This document shows positions 1 to 8,895 of a stretch of 64,000 bases of DNA, piece after piece. This DNA comes from QHXW01 sp963847515. Lineage in GTDB: Bacteria > Acidobacteriota > Terriglobia > Bryobacterales > Bryobacteraceae. Each line of letters opens with the position of its first letter. The first letter of the stretch is position 1. Location: the NCBI GenBank assembly GCA_963847515.1, contig CAWKAA010000007.1:372001-436000 (forward strand), given 5' to 3'. The notes under the pieces were generated by a model. The model saw only the letters and a program-made list of their open reading frames with translations, did no database searches and had not been told where the DNA came from. A program made the translations under genes and the position numbers.

Positions 1-140
1 CACAGGGCTTCCACTCGGGCGGTAATCCAGCCCTCTTGTTCCAGCTTGTGCAAAGCCGGGTAGAGCGATCCGTCGCTCACCTGAAGGACGTCGCCGGAAA
101 CCTGCTTCAGGCGCTGGCTGATTGCCCAGCCATTGAGGCT
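1..140 (-). pseudogene. PadR-family regulator fragment, N-terminus missing, runs off the left edge
   Basis: Read leftwards, this encodes the PadR winged-helix core: GWAISQRLK, then QVSDGSLYPALHKLE and GWITA. PadR proteins are small DNA-binding repressors, often next to transporters. The frame starts directly after the stop codon of the neighbouring MFS gene and contains no ATG, GTG or TTG before the DNA-binding helices. The usual first ~20 residues (a helix before the 'M/L-x-GWxI' segment) are absent, so the gene seems to have lost its 5' end. The C-terminal part lies outside the window. Family call is firm; status as pseudogene is inference. Confidence 0.6.
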
Positions 141-1544
141 TTAGACGCTATCCTGGCTCGGGTCATTGAGCGGTAAGCTCATCGAAGCGGTGGCAACATC
201 CGTTTCGAGTCTCCCAATCGCCGGGTAGTGGCTGCGCACCGAAGCCAGGCCGGCGAAAGCGCACACCATTGCGAACGCCAATACAGACCAGTAAGTCTTG
301 GCTCCAGCCTGAATGACGTACGCACCGAACAGCGAAGTCTGCAGGCCTCCTAATCGCCCGATGGTTGCCGCGTACCCTATTCCGGTGGCGCGCATGCTGG
401 TGGGGTACACGTGGGCCGCCAGCGCGTACATGGAGGTCTGGACAGCGTTGGCGAGCAGGCCGTTGATCCCGAGGCATATGATCAGCAGGACATGATCCCC
501 GTGCGCCTGAATCGGGACCACCAGCAACGCCGCCGCGCTTCCGGCACAAGCCAGCGCACCGGATAGCAGCGGCCTGCGCGACCCCAGTTTGGTCACTAGC
601 ATGGCCCACAGCAATACGCCGAGTACTCCACCGAAATTGTAGACGGCCAGCCCGGTGCTGGCTGTGGCGAGATTCAGACCCTGCGCGGTCAGCATCACCG
701 GCAGCCAGCCGAATATCAGGTAAACGGATCCCAGGCTGAAGAAAAAAGCGATCCACAATCCCGCTGTATCGCGAGCGAGCCCGGAACTGAACAATGTCCG
801 CAGCGAAGCACGATCCGCGCTTCCGCGTTCTGCACGGTCTTCAAACGCGGCGCCGGCTGGTAGGGCGTGCCCCATCCTGGTCAGCAGGCTGGCGAGCTGC
901 GGCCACAGCGTAGGCCGCCTTGCCAGAAATCGCGGCGATTCGGGCAGCAGCGCCAAAAGGACCGCCGCTAAGAGCAGCGGCAAGGCGCCGCCGACCGTGT
1001 AGAGCCCCCGCCACCCAAATCTCGGCAACACCCACGCGGCCAGCAGACCGCCCAGCATCCCGCCGAGCGGGAAGCAGACCAGTGTGAGTTTTACGGCCGT
1101 CGCACGCCGGCGCATGGGCGCGAACTCCGCGGTCAGCGCACTGGCGTTCGGCAGGGCGCCGCCGGTACCAATACCGGTTACTAAACGCATTAGAGTGAGT
1201 CCCGCAAACCCGTGGACAAGCGCGGTCCCCACGGTGGCCAGGCCAAAAGCTGCCACGCAACCGATGAGCGCCGCCCGGCGGCCAAAGCGATCGCCGCAGT
1301 AGCCAGCCAGCGGACCGCCCACTGCCATCCCGGCCAGTCCTATCGCCAGCACCGGACCGAAGTCGCCTCTGGCTACGTGCCACTCCCGGATCAGCGAGGG
1401 GACGGCAAAGCCGAGGATTTGAATGTCGAAACCATCGAAGATGACCGCCCACGCCGCCAGCACGGTCAGCAGTTTCTGATAGGTCGACCAGGAACTGCTA
1501 TCCAGCAGCGCGGCCACATCGAAGGTCTGGCTGTTTCGGCTCAC
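141..1544 (-). CDS. MFS transporter, aromatic acid:H+ symporter (AAHS) type
   Basis: 467 residues, the normal length for a 12-helix major facilitator. The first helix carries the AAHS signature FDGFDIQILGFAVPSL, and the loop 2-3 motif G-x-x-x-D-R-x-G-R-R is seen as GDRFGRRAALIG. Members such as PcaK or MhpT import aromatic acids with protons across the inner membrane; here the substrate is unknown. The start is ATG at 1544. Its stop codon is followed in the same frame by a headless PadR fragment, so its own downstream partner is lost. The 265-bp gap upstream (1545-1809) shows nothing I recognise. Confidence 0.85.
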   Translation of the reverse strand: MSRNSQTFDVAALLDSSSWSTYQKLLTVLAAWAVIFDGFDIQILGFAVPSLIREWHVARGDFGPVLAIGLAGMAVGGPLAGYCGDRFGRRAALIGCVAAFGLATVGTALVHGFAGLTLMRLVTGIGTGGALPNASALTAEFAPMRRRATAVKLTLVCFPLGGMLGGLLAAWVLPRFGWRGLYTVGGALPLLLAAVLLALLPESPRFLARRPTLWPQLASLLTRMGHALPAGAAFEDRAERGSADRASLRTLFSSGLARDTAGLWIAFFFSLGSVYLIFGWLPVMLTAQGLNLATASTGLAVYNFGGVLGVLLWAMLVTKLGSRRPLLSGALACAGSAAALLVVPIQAHGDHVLLIICLGINGLLANAVQTSMYALAAHVYPTSMRATGIGYAATIGRLGGLQTSLFGAYVIQAGAKTYWSVLAFAMVCAFAGLASVRSHYPAIGRLETDVATASMSLPLNDPSQDSV

Positions 1545-1809
1545 ACTTTGTTAAGGCTTTCGGGAAGCTGGGTCCGTACTCGAATGGATCGCCACCCAGT
1601 CCCGGTTCTTCCTGGGGAAGTCGACGTATGTCCGTCTTCTGCGAGAAAAGAGGCGCTGCTGCAGGCGCGCACCGTACGGTCGTCAAGGACGTAACGTTCC
1701 GACCGGATCGCGTACACACTTGCGGCGCCGGACATTCGGGCATTGTACGACGAAACCGGTACTAATCAGCTAGTAATAGCTGATCTTGTACGGCGCAACA
1801 CCGCGAACA

Positions 1810-2739
1810 CTAAAACAAATCGAGGTCGCGGCTGGAGATGACTTTCCCGGAGTAACTCTTCCGGATCTCTTTCCTCAGATCGACTCCGTCACTGGGTCCG
1901 AGGTACAACTGGTGGTACAGGACCAGCAGCTTCGGCTTCGACCGCGCCGCGATGGCCGCCAGTTCAGAAGTGGATGTGTGAAAGCCGGCGTGATACTTCT
2001 GCACTTCAGGAGGCAACCGGGCGAAGCGCGCGGCCGAGTAAACCTCATGCACAAGGACATCGCAGCCCCGGCAGGCTTCCTCGATCGCGGAGCACGGCGC
2101 CGTGTCCCCCGACAGTACAATCTTGCGGCCGCCAGCCTCGATTGCGTAGCCGAAAGCGTGGGGCCACGAGCCGTGTAGCACACGGATGGCGCGCACCGAG
2201 ATGTGTGCGTCATGATAGACGGGTCCCGAGGAGATCTCGTGCACGTTGACGCGCAGCCCCGCCAAGTCCAGATATTCCAGCCCGTGGGTGCGGATCCCGA
2301 TGTCGTCGCTATAGGCCAGCTTGAGATGCTCCGTCATGGCAGCCGTGCCTATCGGGCCGAAGACCTCCAGAGCCTCCCGGCGGCCGGTTACCCACGGAGT
2401 CAGAATTACGTCCGCGTACCCTAGCGTATGGTCGGAATGCAAATGCGTCAGGAAGAGTCTGGTCAGATTCGGCGCTGCCAGAGCCGGCAAGCGATACCGT
2501 TCGGCGGCCTCTTCGGCGCGGCGGACCACTCCCGCGCCGGCATCAAAAAGGTAAGCCCGCCCGCCGACTACAACGGCAACCGCCGGGCCGGACCTCCGCG
2601 GGTACGGTATAGGGTTGCCGGAACCAAGAACGATCACGCTAGTCGATTCGGCCGGAAACACGAGACGCGGCACTCCGGCGAGCGCCGACAGGGCGAGAGA
2701 TCCCCGGCGGAGCGCCGATCGGCGGTTGATGAGTCGCAA
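1810..2739 (-). CDS. Metallo-beta-lactamase-fold hydrolase, RNase Z-like, probably exported
   Basis: A metallohydrolase with the metal-binding motif HLHSDH, then WPHAFGY, SGDTAP, and the late HTSTSEL segment typical of the RNase Z/arylsulfatase-like branch. In these enzymes the histidines and aspartates hold two zinc ions that activate water; the substrate here is unknown. I prefer the TTG at 2739 over the in-frame ATG at 2826, because the ATG would overlap the divergent transporter start at 2795. The TTG gives an N-terminus with paired arginines (NRRSALRRG) followed by an Ala/Leu stretch, which resembles a Tat or Sec signal. An AGGA lies 11 nt upstream. Divergent from the next gene, sharing a 55-bp spacer. 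Confidence 0.8.
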   Translation of the reverse strand: MRLINRRSALRRGSLALSALAGVPRLVFPAESTSVIVLGSGNPIPYPRRSGPAVAVVVGGRAYLFDAGAGVVRRAEEAAERYRLPALAAPNLTRLFLTHLHSDHTLGYADVILTPWVTGRREALEVFGPIGTAAMTEHLKLAYSDDIGIRTHGLEYLDLAGLRVNVHEISSGPVYHDAHISVRAIRVLHGSWPHAFGYAIEAGGRKIVLSGDTAPCSAIEEACRGCDVLVHEVYSAARFARLPPEVQKYHAGFHTSTSELAAIAARSKPKLLVLYHQLYLGPSDGVDLRKEIRKSYSGKVISSRDLDLF

Positions 2740-2794
2740 GGTGTAGAGTATCCTATTTGCCGTCAGGCGGCGATCTCGCAGGAGACTTCCCAAA

Positions 2795-4243
2795 TTGGCG
2801 ACTACAAGCGTGACCGCGGTTTCCACTTACAGTATCGACCCGGGGCGTTGGCGTTCTCTGGCCGTTGCCTTGTCGGCCGCATTTCTCGTCACACTCGACT
2901 TTTTTGTTGTCAATGTTTCGATCCCCTCGATCCGTGAGGGTCTCCACGCCTCGTTTGCCGACCTGCAACTGGTGATCGCCAGTTACGGGCTTACATATTC
3001 CGTTCTCCTCATCACCGGCGGCCGGCTGGGCGATATATACGGCCGAAAGCGCATGTTCCTTTGCGGAATCACCGGGTTTACTTCGGCTTCACTTTTGTGT
3101 GGAATGGCGCCCACTCCTGCCTTTCTCATTGCGAGCCGCGCTATGCAGGGTAGCATGGCCGCTATGTTATTTCCGCAAGTGCTCTCATTAATTCAAGTGA
3201 CCTTCCCCGTAGACGAGCGGGCCAAGGCGTTCGGTTTTTTCGGCATGGTCGTAGGCACCGCATCCTTCTCCGGAAATGTGCTGGGTGGCTTGCTCGTCAG
3301 CGCCAATGTTTTCGGATTGGGCTGGCGGCCCATTTTCCTGATTAATCTGCCGATAGGAGTGATCGCCCTGCTGGCGGCCAGACGAACGGTCCGGGAATCG
3401 CGTTCGCCGACGGCGCGCCGCCTGGACATGGGAGGCGTGGCATTGATGACTGCGTCGCTGTCCATGCTGCTCTATCCGCTCGTAAAGGGACGGGAAGCCG
3501 GGTGGCCTGCATGGACGTATGCCTGCGCGGCGGCGTCGGTGCTGGTGCTGGTTCTGTTTGTGCGCTACGAAGAAGGCGTCACCCGACGCGGCGGATCGCC
3601 GCTGGTGGAGCTTTCGCTTTTCCACGATCGCTCCTTCGTTATCGGCCTTTTCACCGCTGTATGTTTCTTTAGCACCACGGCGTCCTTTTTTTTGATCTCC
3701 ACCATCTTCCTGCAAAACGGCCTGGGCTATAGCGCACGGGCCGCAGGACTGACATTCGGTTCTTTTGCGATTGCCTTTCTGTGTAGCTCGCTGGCATCGG
3801 TTCGCGTGCAGCCGAAGCTCGGCAGCCGGATCATTAATGTGGGCGCCGTCCTGATGATGTGCGGCCTGATGACATTGCTGTGGATGGCGCGCGCGCGCGG
3901 CGCGGCGCTGACGGGCCTCGAACTAGCACCTGCTCTGATGATCTACGGCACCGGGCAAGGCTTTGTGATGCCCACTCTGATCAGCACTGTCCTCATCAAT
4001 ATTAGGGGCCATGATGCCGGATCGGCGTCCGGCGTGTTAACGACCGTGCAGCAGTGCTCCTTCGCCACAGGGGTGGCCGTGATCGGCACGGTCTTCTTCA
4101 GCGCCCTGGGCGGCCGGACCGGTACGGATGTTTTTGTCCGCGCGCTTTCCACGGCCTTTTCGGTGAATCTCTGCCTGCTCGGCATCACATTCCTGCTGAT
4201 CCTGCAGATCCCGCGCCACCCCGTCCAAGACCCCCGGCTGTGA
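2795..4243 (+). CDS. MFS transporter, DHA2 (EmrB/QacA, 14-helix) drug-efflux type
   Basis: 482 residues, the usual size of 14-helix drug:H+ antiporters. Helix 1 contains the DHA2 hallmark LDFFVVNVSIPSI and loop 2-3 reads GGRLGDIYGRKR. The C-terminal half keeps the GxGxG-type pattern (YGTGQGFVMPTL). Family members export hydrophobic drugs or metabolites across the inner membrane; the substrate cannot be read from sequence. It is divergent from the metallohydrolase gene, and the arylsulfotransferase gene begins 10 bp after its stop, so the two may be cotranscribed. Confidence 0.85.
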   Translation: MATTSVTAVSTYSIDPGRWRSLAVALSAAFLVTLDFFVVNVSIPSIREGLHASFADLQLVIASYGLTYSVLLITGGRLGDIYGRKRMFLCGITGFTSASLLCGMAPTPAFLIASRAMQGSMAAMLFPQVLSLIQVTFPVDERAKAFGFFGMVVGTASFSGNVLGGLLVSANVFGLGWRPIFLINLPIGVIALLAARRTVRESRSPTARRLDMGGVALMTASLSMLLYPLVKGREAGWPAWTYACAAASVLVLVLFVRYEEGVTRRGGSPLVELSLFHDRSFVIGLFTAVCFFSTTASFFLISTIFLQNGLGYSARAAGLTFGSFAIAFLCSSLASVRVQPKLGSRIINVGAVLMMCGLMTLLWMARARGAALTGLELAPALMIYGTGQGFVMPTLISTVLINIRGHDAGSASGVLTTVQQCSFATGVAVIGTVFFSALGGRTGTDVFVRALSTAFSVNLCLLGITFLLILQIPRHPVQDPRL

Positions 4244-4253
4244 TCTCAGGGGA

Positions 4254-6113
4254 GTGTGGCATAATGCACCGATCGTGCGAAGACTGCTTATTCATTTCCT
4301 CGTTCTGGGGTTCGCTGGTTTCGCGGCGGATGTAGAACCCCTCACCGTTACTCTCCTGCCCAACCTCTCGTCGTCTCAGCCGGTCGGAACGATCATCACT
4401 CTGGTGCCGCGGCTGAAGAATTCAGCCGACAAGGTCACTTATGTGGCCCAATACAGCGTCAGCGTCGACGGTGGCGCTTTCCACATGATCCGGGATTTCA
4501 GCCAGGACATGCCGTTCACTTGGTCGCCGGAGCTCTACGAACACCAAGCGCGCGTGCGCGTCACGGTGCGGAACAACGACACTATGGAGACGGTCGCGGC
4601 GGAATTGCCTTTCCGGATCGTTTCCCGCGTTAAGGACGGGCGGCCTGTGGTTACATCTACCTCGCATCCGTTGGTGGCGCTGCTGAGCGCGCCGCCTTGC
4701 TCTGCGGGGAGCCAGTTCGGCGTAGAGTTTCGCAGAGTAGGAGACTCGCTTTCGAGCTACACCTCGGCCGAACCTTGCCGCGCCGGTCGCAGCAGCAACG
4801 TCTACGTAGCCGCAATGCGGGCCGACACCGATTATCAAATGCGTCCCCTGATGATCGGCGGGGACACGGAATCGGGAGCCTGGATTGCCTTCCATACAGG
4901 CCTCCTGAACGGCCTGTTCCCCCCGGTGAGCATTCCCACACCGCGCGCCGGTAGCGCCCGCAGCCGCGAACAATTGCTGGTCAGCAGCATGGTGGGGGAA
5001 CCTTTTCATAATCTGGCTACTGACCTGGATGGAAACGTAGTCTGGACCATGGCTTCGCCGGCCTTCCTGACCCGTATCGTTCCTGGGGGCCGATTTCTGG
5101 TGTTGGCCGAGGGAGCGAATTCCCAGAACGACATTAAGCGCTGGCAGGTAATCCGGGAGGTGGATTTGCTGGGCAACACCCTGCGCGAAACGAATGCCAG
5201 CCGCGTGGCGGAACAGTTAGCCAGCCGCGGCATCCGCTCCAAATGCATGAAGGATGGCCAGCAATGCGTTTCGGGATTCCATCACGAGGCCATCCGCTTG
5301 CCGAACGGCCACACCCTCGTCATAAGCGGTTTGGAACGCATGTTTCCGGATGGCGCCCAAGGGTCCAAGGATCCGGTAGATGTGCTGGGAGATTTGGTAA
5401 TCGACCTGGACACGGAATTTCAGGTTTCTTGGGTCTGGAACTCGTTCGACCACATGAACTTGAGCCGCAAGTCTCTGGGCGACGAGAAATGCAAACTGGG
5501 ACCGGGCAGCAACGGCTGTCCCTCAGTCTTCCTCGCCGCAACGGCCAACGGCTGGCTGCACAGCAATTCCTTGAGCTACATTCACGGTAGCGGCGACCTT
5601 CTTATCTCGATACCAGAGCAGGACTGGGTGGTGAAGATCGATTACAAGGACGGCAAAGGGACCGGCAAAGTGCTTTGGCGGCTGGGATTGGATGGAGACT
5701 TCAAAACAAAGTCGGACGACGCATACCCGTGGTTCTCATACCAGCATGACGTAGGATTCGATCCCCCCGGCTCGAATCGCCTGATCGTTTTCGACGACGG
5801 GGACCGGCGGAAGAAGAAGGATCCGAAGGCCAACAACCGTGGCCAGGTGTGGGAACTGGATGAGCAGTCCATGACCGCGACCCTGGTACTGAACGCGGAT
5901 TTGGGGGTGTATTCGCCGGCTATCGGGTCCGCGCAATCGCTCTCCGGCGGCGGGTTCAGTTTTGAATCCGGCTTTATCAATCTGCCCGCTGTTTCCAGCC
6001 GCGCGACCGAGATCGGAGCGGATGGCAAGATCGTCTACGCGCAGCAGACTGACGGCGCCGGCACTTATCGCAGTTTCCGGGTGCCGAATCTCTACACCCC
6101 CCCACGCCGGTAA
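4254..6113 (+). CDS. Arylsulfotransferase (ASST/AssT-like) family protein, secreted
   Basis: 619 residues with an N-terminal hydrophobic signal (LLIHFLVLGFAGFAA). The body matches the ASST beta-propeller family: repeated 'G-N-V-V-W' blades, FHHEAIRLPNGHTLV, the WLHSNSLSYI segment containing the likely catalytic histidine, and FSYQHDVGFDP near the end. AssT enzymes move sulfate between phenols in the periplasm without PAPS, using a histidine as sulfate carrier. Start is ambiguous: GTG at 4254 sits directly on an AGGGGA, and GTG at 4275 gives a cleaner signal peptide. It lies 10 bp after the MFS gene, and a PAPS sulfotransferase follows within 1 kb. Confidence 0.8.
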   Translation: MWHNAPIVRRLLIHFLVLGFAGFAADVEPLTVTLLPNLSSSQPVGTIITLVPRLKNSADKVTYVAQYSVSVDGGAFHMIRDFSQDMPFTWSPELYEHQARVRVTVRNNDTMETVAAELPFRIVSRVKDGRPVVTSTSHPLVALLSAPPCSAGSQFGVEFRRVGDSLSSYTSAEPCRAGRSSNVYVAAMRADTDYQMRPLMIGGDTESGAWIAFHTGLLNGLFPPVSIPTPRAGSARSREQLLVSSMVGEPFHNLATDLDGNVVWTMASPAFLTRIVPGGRFLVLAEGANSQNDIKRWQVIREVDLLGNTLRETNASRVAEQLASRGIRSKCMKDGQQCVSGFHHEAIRLPNGHTLVISGLERMFPDGAQGSKDPVDVLGDLVIDLDTEFQVSWVWNSFDHMNLSRKSLGDEKCKLGPGSNGCPSVFLAATANGWLHSNSLSYIHGSGDLLISIPEQDWVVKIDYKDGKGTGKVLWRLGLDGDFKTKSDDAYPWFSYQHDVGFDPPGSNRLIVFDDGDRRKKKDPKANNRGQVWELDEQSMTATLVLNADLGVYSPAIGSAQSLSGGGFSFESGFINLPAVSSRATEIGADGKIVYAQQTDGAGTYRSFRVPNLYTPPRR

Positions 6114-6126
6114 AATCCAATCCCTT

Positions 6127-6780
6127 GTGCGCAAGTTTGCAATTGCAGCTCTCATGTTGACAGGACTCACAGCCGCGCCGAAAGAGGTTTCGTTCCCCAG
6201 TCCGGATGGCGGTGTAGTCTGGGGCGATCTGTACGGTGCAGGAGACCGAGCCGTGGTGCTGGCCCACGGCGCCCGCTTCAACAAAGCCAGTTGGGCGAAG
6301 CAAGCTGAGGTTCTTGCGAAGGCCGGCTTCCGCGTCCTCGCCATCGATTTCCGCGGATACGGAAAGTCGCACGGCGGAGATCAATCCTCGTCCGGTGGCG
6401 GCGAGAAGTACCTGGATATTCTGGCGGCGATACGATACCTTCGGGAAAACGGTGCCAAGACCGTCAGCGTGATTGGCGCCAGCATGGGAGGCGGCGCCGC
6501 GGCCACCGCGTTGATCCACGCGCGGCCCGGTGAAGTCGATCGCCTGGTTCTGCTGGCTCACATGCCGGTGGCGGAGCCCGAGCGGCTTACCGGCCCGAAG
6601 CTATTCGTGACCAGCAGCGGTGATGGACTCGCCGCCAAGGTTAGGGAACAATTCGATAAGGCGCCGGAGCCCAAAGAGCTGGTGATCCTGGACGGCTCGG
6701 CCCACGCGCAGTTCCTCTTTGAGACGGATCAAGGGGAACGCCTGATGAACCAGTTGTTGGATTTTTTGTCGAAACCCTGA
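6127..6780 (+). CDS. Alpha/beta hydrolase with signal peptide
   Basis: About 217 residues from a GTG start at 6127, chosen because it gives a short signal peptide (RKFAIAALMLTGLTA) and avoids overlap with the preceding gene. The alpha/beta-hydrolase core shows VLAHGARFNKASW (oxyanion region), DFRGYGKS, the nucleophile elbow GASMGGG, TSSGDG as the acid region, and the catalytic histidine in GSAHAQFLF. It resembles small dienelactone-hydrolase-like esterases; the substrate is unknown. It starts 13 bp after the arylsulfotransferase stop, so the two are probably one transcript. Confidence 0.8.
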   Translation: MRKFAIAALMLTGLTAAPKEVSFPSPDGGVVWGDLYGAGDRAVVLAHGARFNKASWAKQAEVLAKAGFRVLAIDFRGYGKSHGGDQSSSGGGEKYLDILAAIRYLRENGAKTVSVIGASMGGGAAATALIHARPGEVDRLVLLAHMPVAEPERLTGPKLFVTSSGDGLAAKVREQFDKAPEPKELVILDGSAHAQFLFETDQGERLMNQLLDFLSKP

Positions 6781-6940
6781 CTGATGAAGTGGTGACAAAA
6801 CGCTGTTCCAGCCTGGGGTAGGGGCATCCGCGTTGCGGCCTGAAAAACAACAGTAGTCTAATGACAGGAATACGATCCCAGAAGATGCGCCTGCGCGCGC
6901 GTGGTTCTGGACCTTGCAGAATAGTCGGAGAGGAAAAGGG

Positions 6941-7855
6941 ATGATTGCCGCCGATGTGGCTTGGCCCAAAAAGACCAGAGAACTGCGCACGCTGCACCTT
7001 GATTCCACAATTTGGAACGACTTTAAGTTTCGGGACGACGATATCATCATTTCGACTTACGGCAAGTCCGGTACAACCTGGATGCAGCAGATCATTTCAC
7101 AGATACTCTTCGCAGGCGACACTGAGCAGGACACACAGGCAATGTCTCCGTGGATCGACTATACGCTGCCGCCGAAGGAGGTAAAACTGGCGGCGGTGGA
7201 GGCGCAGACGCACCGCCGCTTTGTGAAGACTCATCTTCCCGTCGATGCCCTGGTGTACTCACCGAAAGCCAAATACCTCTACATCGGCCGTGACGGCCGC
7301 GACGTCTTATGGAGTCTCTACAACCACCATGCGAACGGATCTGAGGTCATGTACAACGCCTTGAATAACAGGCCCGGGCGGGTAGGCCCTCCGCTGGAGC
7401 CTCCTCCGGCTGACATCCGTGAATACTGGCGCACCTGGCTGGAACGGGACGGACACCCGTACTGGCCTTTCTGGGAAAACGTCCGCAGTTGGTGGGCGAT
7501 CCGCAATCTCCCAAATATTTTGATGCTCCACTACGACGTTCTGCGAAGAGAGATGCCCGAACAGATACGCCGGATAGCCCGATTTCTGGACATCCCGATT
7601 GACGAGACGAAGTGGGATGTCATCGTCGAGCACTGCACTTTCGACTGGATGCGGGAGCACGGCGAAAAGATTGTTCCCATGCATGGGGCGCTGTGGGTAG
7701 GTGGCACGAAAACGTTTCTAAACAAGGGCATCAGCGGGCGGTGGCGAGCAACTCTCACTTCGGAGGAATCGGCGGAATACGAGGCCAAAGCCCTCGCCGA
7801 ACTAGGGCCCGAATGTGCTCGCTGGCTTGCAACCGGCGAGTGGGGTAGAGAGTGA
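6941..7855 (+). CDS. PAPS-dependent sulfotransferase (Sulfotransfer_1)
   Basis: 304 residues from ATG 6941, which has GGAGAGG about 8 nt upstream; an upstream in-frame start at 6914 lacks one. The 5'-phosphosulfate loop is TYGKSGTTWMQ, the KTHLP histidine is the likely catalytic base, IGRDGRDVLWS is the 3'-phosphate loop, and FLNKGISGRWR matches the C-terminal signature FxxKGxxGxW. Cytosolic enzymes of this family transfer sulfate from PAPS to small alcohols, phenols or amines. All key motifs are present. It is separated by 160 bp from the upstream hydrolase and by decayed DNA downstream. Confidence 0.85.
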   Translation: MIAADVAWPKKTRELRTLHLDSTIWNDFKFRDDDIIISTYGKSGTTWMQQIISQILFAGDTEQDTQAMSPWIDYTLPPKEVKLAAVEAQTHRRFVKTHLPVDALVYSPKAKYLYIGRDGRDVLWSLYNHHANGSEVMYNALNNRPGRVGPPLEPPPADIREYWRTWLERDGHPYWPFWENVRSWWAIRNLPNILMLHYDVLRREMPEQIRRIARFLDIPIDETKWDVIVEHCTFDWMREHGEKIVPMHGALWVGGTKTFLNKGISGRWRATLTSEESAEYEAKALAELGPECARWLATGEWGRE

Positions 7856-7904
7856 GCGAGGATCTCCTGATAAAGCTGCTTGATTTGCGGGCTTCCCGTG
7901 ATGA

Positions 7905-8144
7905 AGAGGGAGCGCGTCTCAGCCCACGGACGGTCTAGCCCAAGTCACACAGAAAATCGGCGCCAACCCGACTCAAAACGGCTTTCTGTTCCACGATGAT
8001 CCGAGCCTGGGGATTCTCACTGGTGTGATCCAAACGAACGGCGCTGGCTGGATGTCATCAGGGGACCCGGTGACTGTCGAGACGCCCGCCAGGATTTCGT
8101 CGCGCACCGGCGAGCTTAGCCCCGTCTCAAAATCGAATAGCTGA
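7905..8144 (+). pseudogene. C-terminal fragment of an unrecognised protein
   Basis: An open frame of about 79 codons between two stops, with no good start codon. The translation is protein-like (GFLFHDDPSLGILTGVIQ, then MSSGDPVTVETPARISS) and ends in TGA at 8142-8144. It reads like the tail of a longer secreted or structural protein whose 5' part is gone. I do not recognise the family. It overlaps the end of the opposite-strand gene by 29 bp. Confidence 0.3.
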
Positions 8145-8499
8145 GCGCAACACAAGCGACCAGTAAGCAAGTCGCCGTCTCCAGGCTAAAGGGACGGCGG
8201 AAACGGCTATTGTGTATGTCATCGAATCCGACAGACACAGATAGCGTCTCCGGCCGCTCAGACAACGCTAGGATGGCTCTCAAATAGCCAACTTCGCCAT
8301 GACCCGTAGCGATAGTTCTGCCGAACTGCGCTTCACAACTGCGTTCTCGCTTTGAATCGATTGACGGAAACTGAATGCGCCGGTGCCAACCAAGGGCACT
8401 CCAGGAGAAGTCTAGGACCGCGACATTGAAAGCAGTTGTCTCTCCGATGTTCCGAATAACAATCATATCTGACCCGTGGTCACACGACTGCCACTCCAT
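8116..8499 (-). CDS. Hypothetical protein with C-terminal membrane segment
   Basis: 127 residues. The N-terminal part (MIVIRNIGETTAFNVAVLDF) resembles small beta-rich domains that begin with an 'IxNxGxxTAxNV' strand pattern, then VSVGFDDIHNSRFRRPF. A hydrophobic stretch (LLVACVALSYSILRR) close to the C-terminus could be one transmembrane helix. The start ATG overlaps the stop of a small upstream frame in a TGATG arrangement, suggesting translational coupling. No family name can be given. Confidence 0.45.
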   Translation of the reverse strand: MEWQSCDHGSDMIVIRNIGETTAFNVAVLDFSWSALGWHRRIQFPSIDSKRERSCEAQFGRTIATGHGEVGYLRAILALSERPETLSVSVGFDDIHNSRFRRPFSLETATCLLVACVALSYSILRRG

Positions 8500-8645
8500 C
8501 AGAATTTCCGCTGCAGCACCGTCGTCGCCTCCCTAATCTTTTCATTCGGATGCAATCTCTCCACAATTATGTCCCCATCGAGCGCCAAGTCTGATCTGGG
8601 CTCCATGCCCGAGTCGGGGATAATCTTCCATCTCTTTTTCGCCAA
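8499..8645 (-). CDS. Possible small upstream ORF coupled by TGATG to the next gene
   Basis: A 48-codon frame from TTG at 8645; the same frame stays open about 28 codons further upstream without a usable start. The translation (KIIPDSGMEPRSD, DGDIIVERLHPNEKIREA) is rich in charged residues and looks coding. Its TGA overlaps the ATG of the following gene. No ribosome-binding site is visible at the TTG. It may be the 3' end of a gene whose 5' half was lost or frameshifted, since another frame at 8567-8761 also looks open. Confidence 0.3.
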   Translation of the reverse strand: MAKKRWKIIPDSGMEPRSDLALDGDIIVERLHPNEKIREATTVLQRKF

Positions 8646-8895
8646 GCGGCAAATATTGCCCAGACTGTTGCCGCGCTCAGTTCCAACTGAAAGATAGCCC
8701 TCAGTTGGCGAAGTGATTGCTCTATTTCATAAATAACGGAGTACAACATGCGAAAGGACACAGCAGCAACCTGGCTGTCGCCATGTACGCCCTGTTACGG
8801 TACTCACCCACGCGCGGGTGATGGTGCTGTAAAGCGCCTCATCTGCTTTCACCTTACCGAAAGCAGCAAAAAGGATCCCCAGGAGGCCCGAAAAG

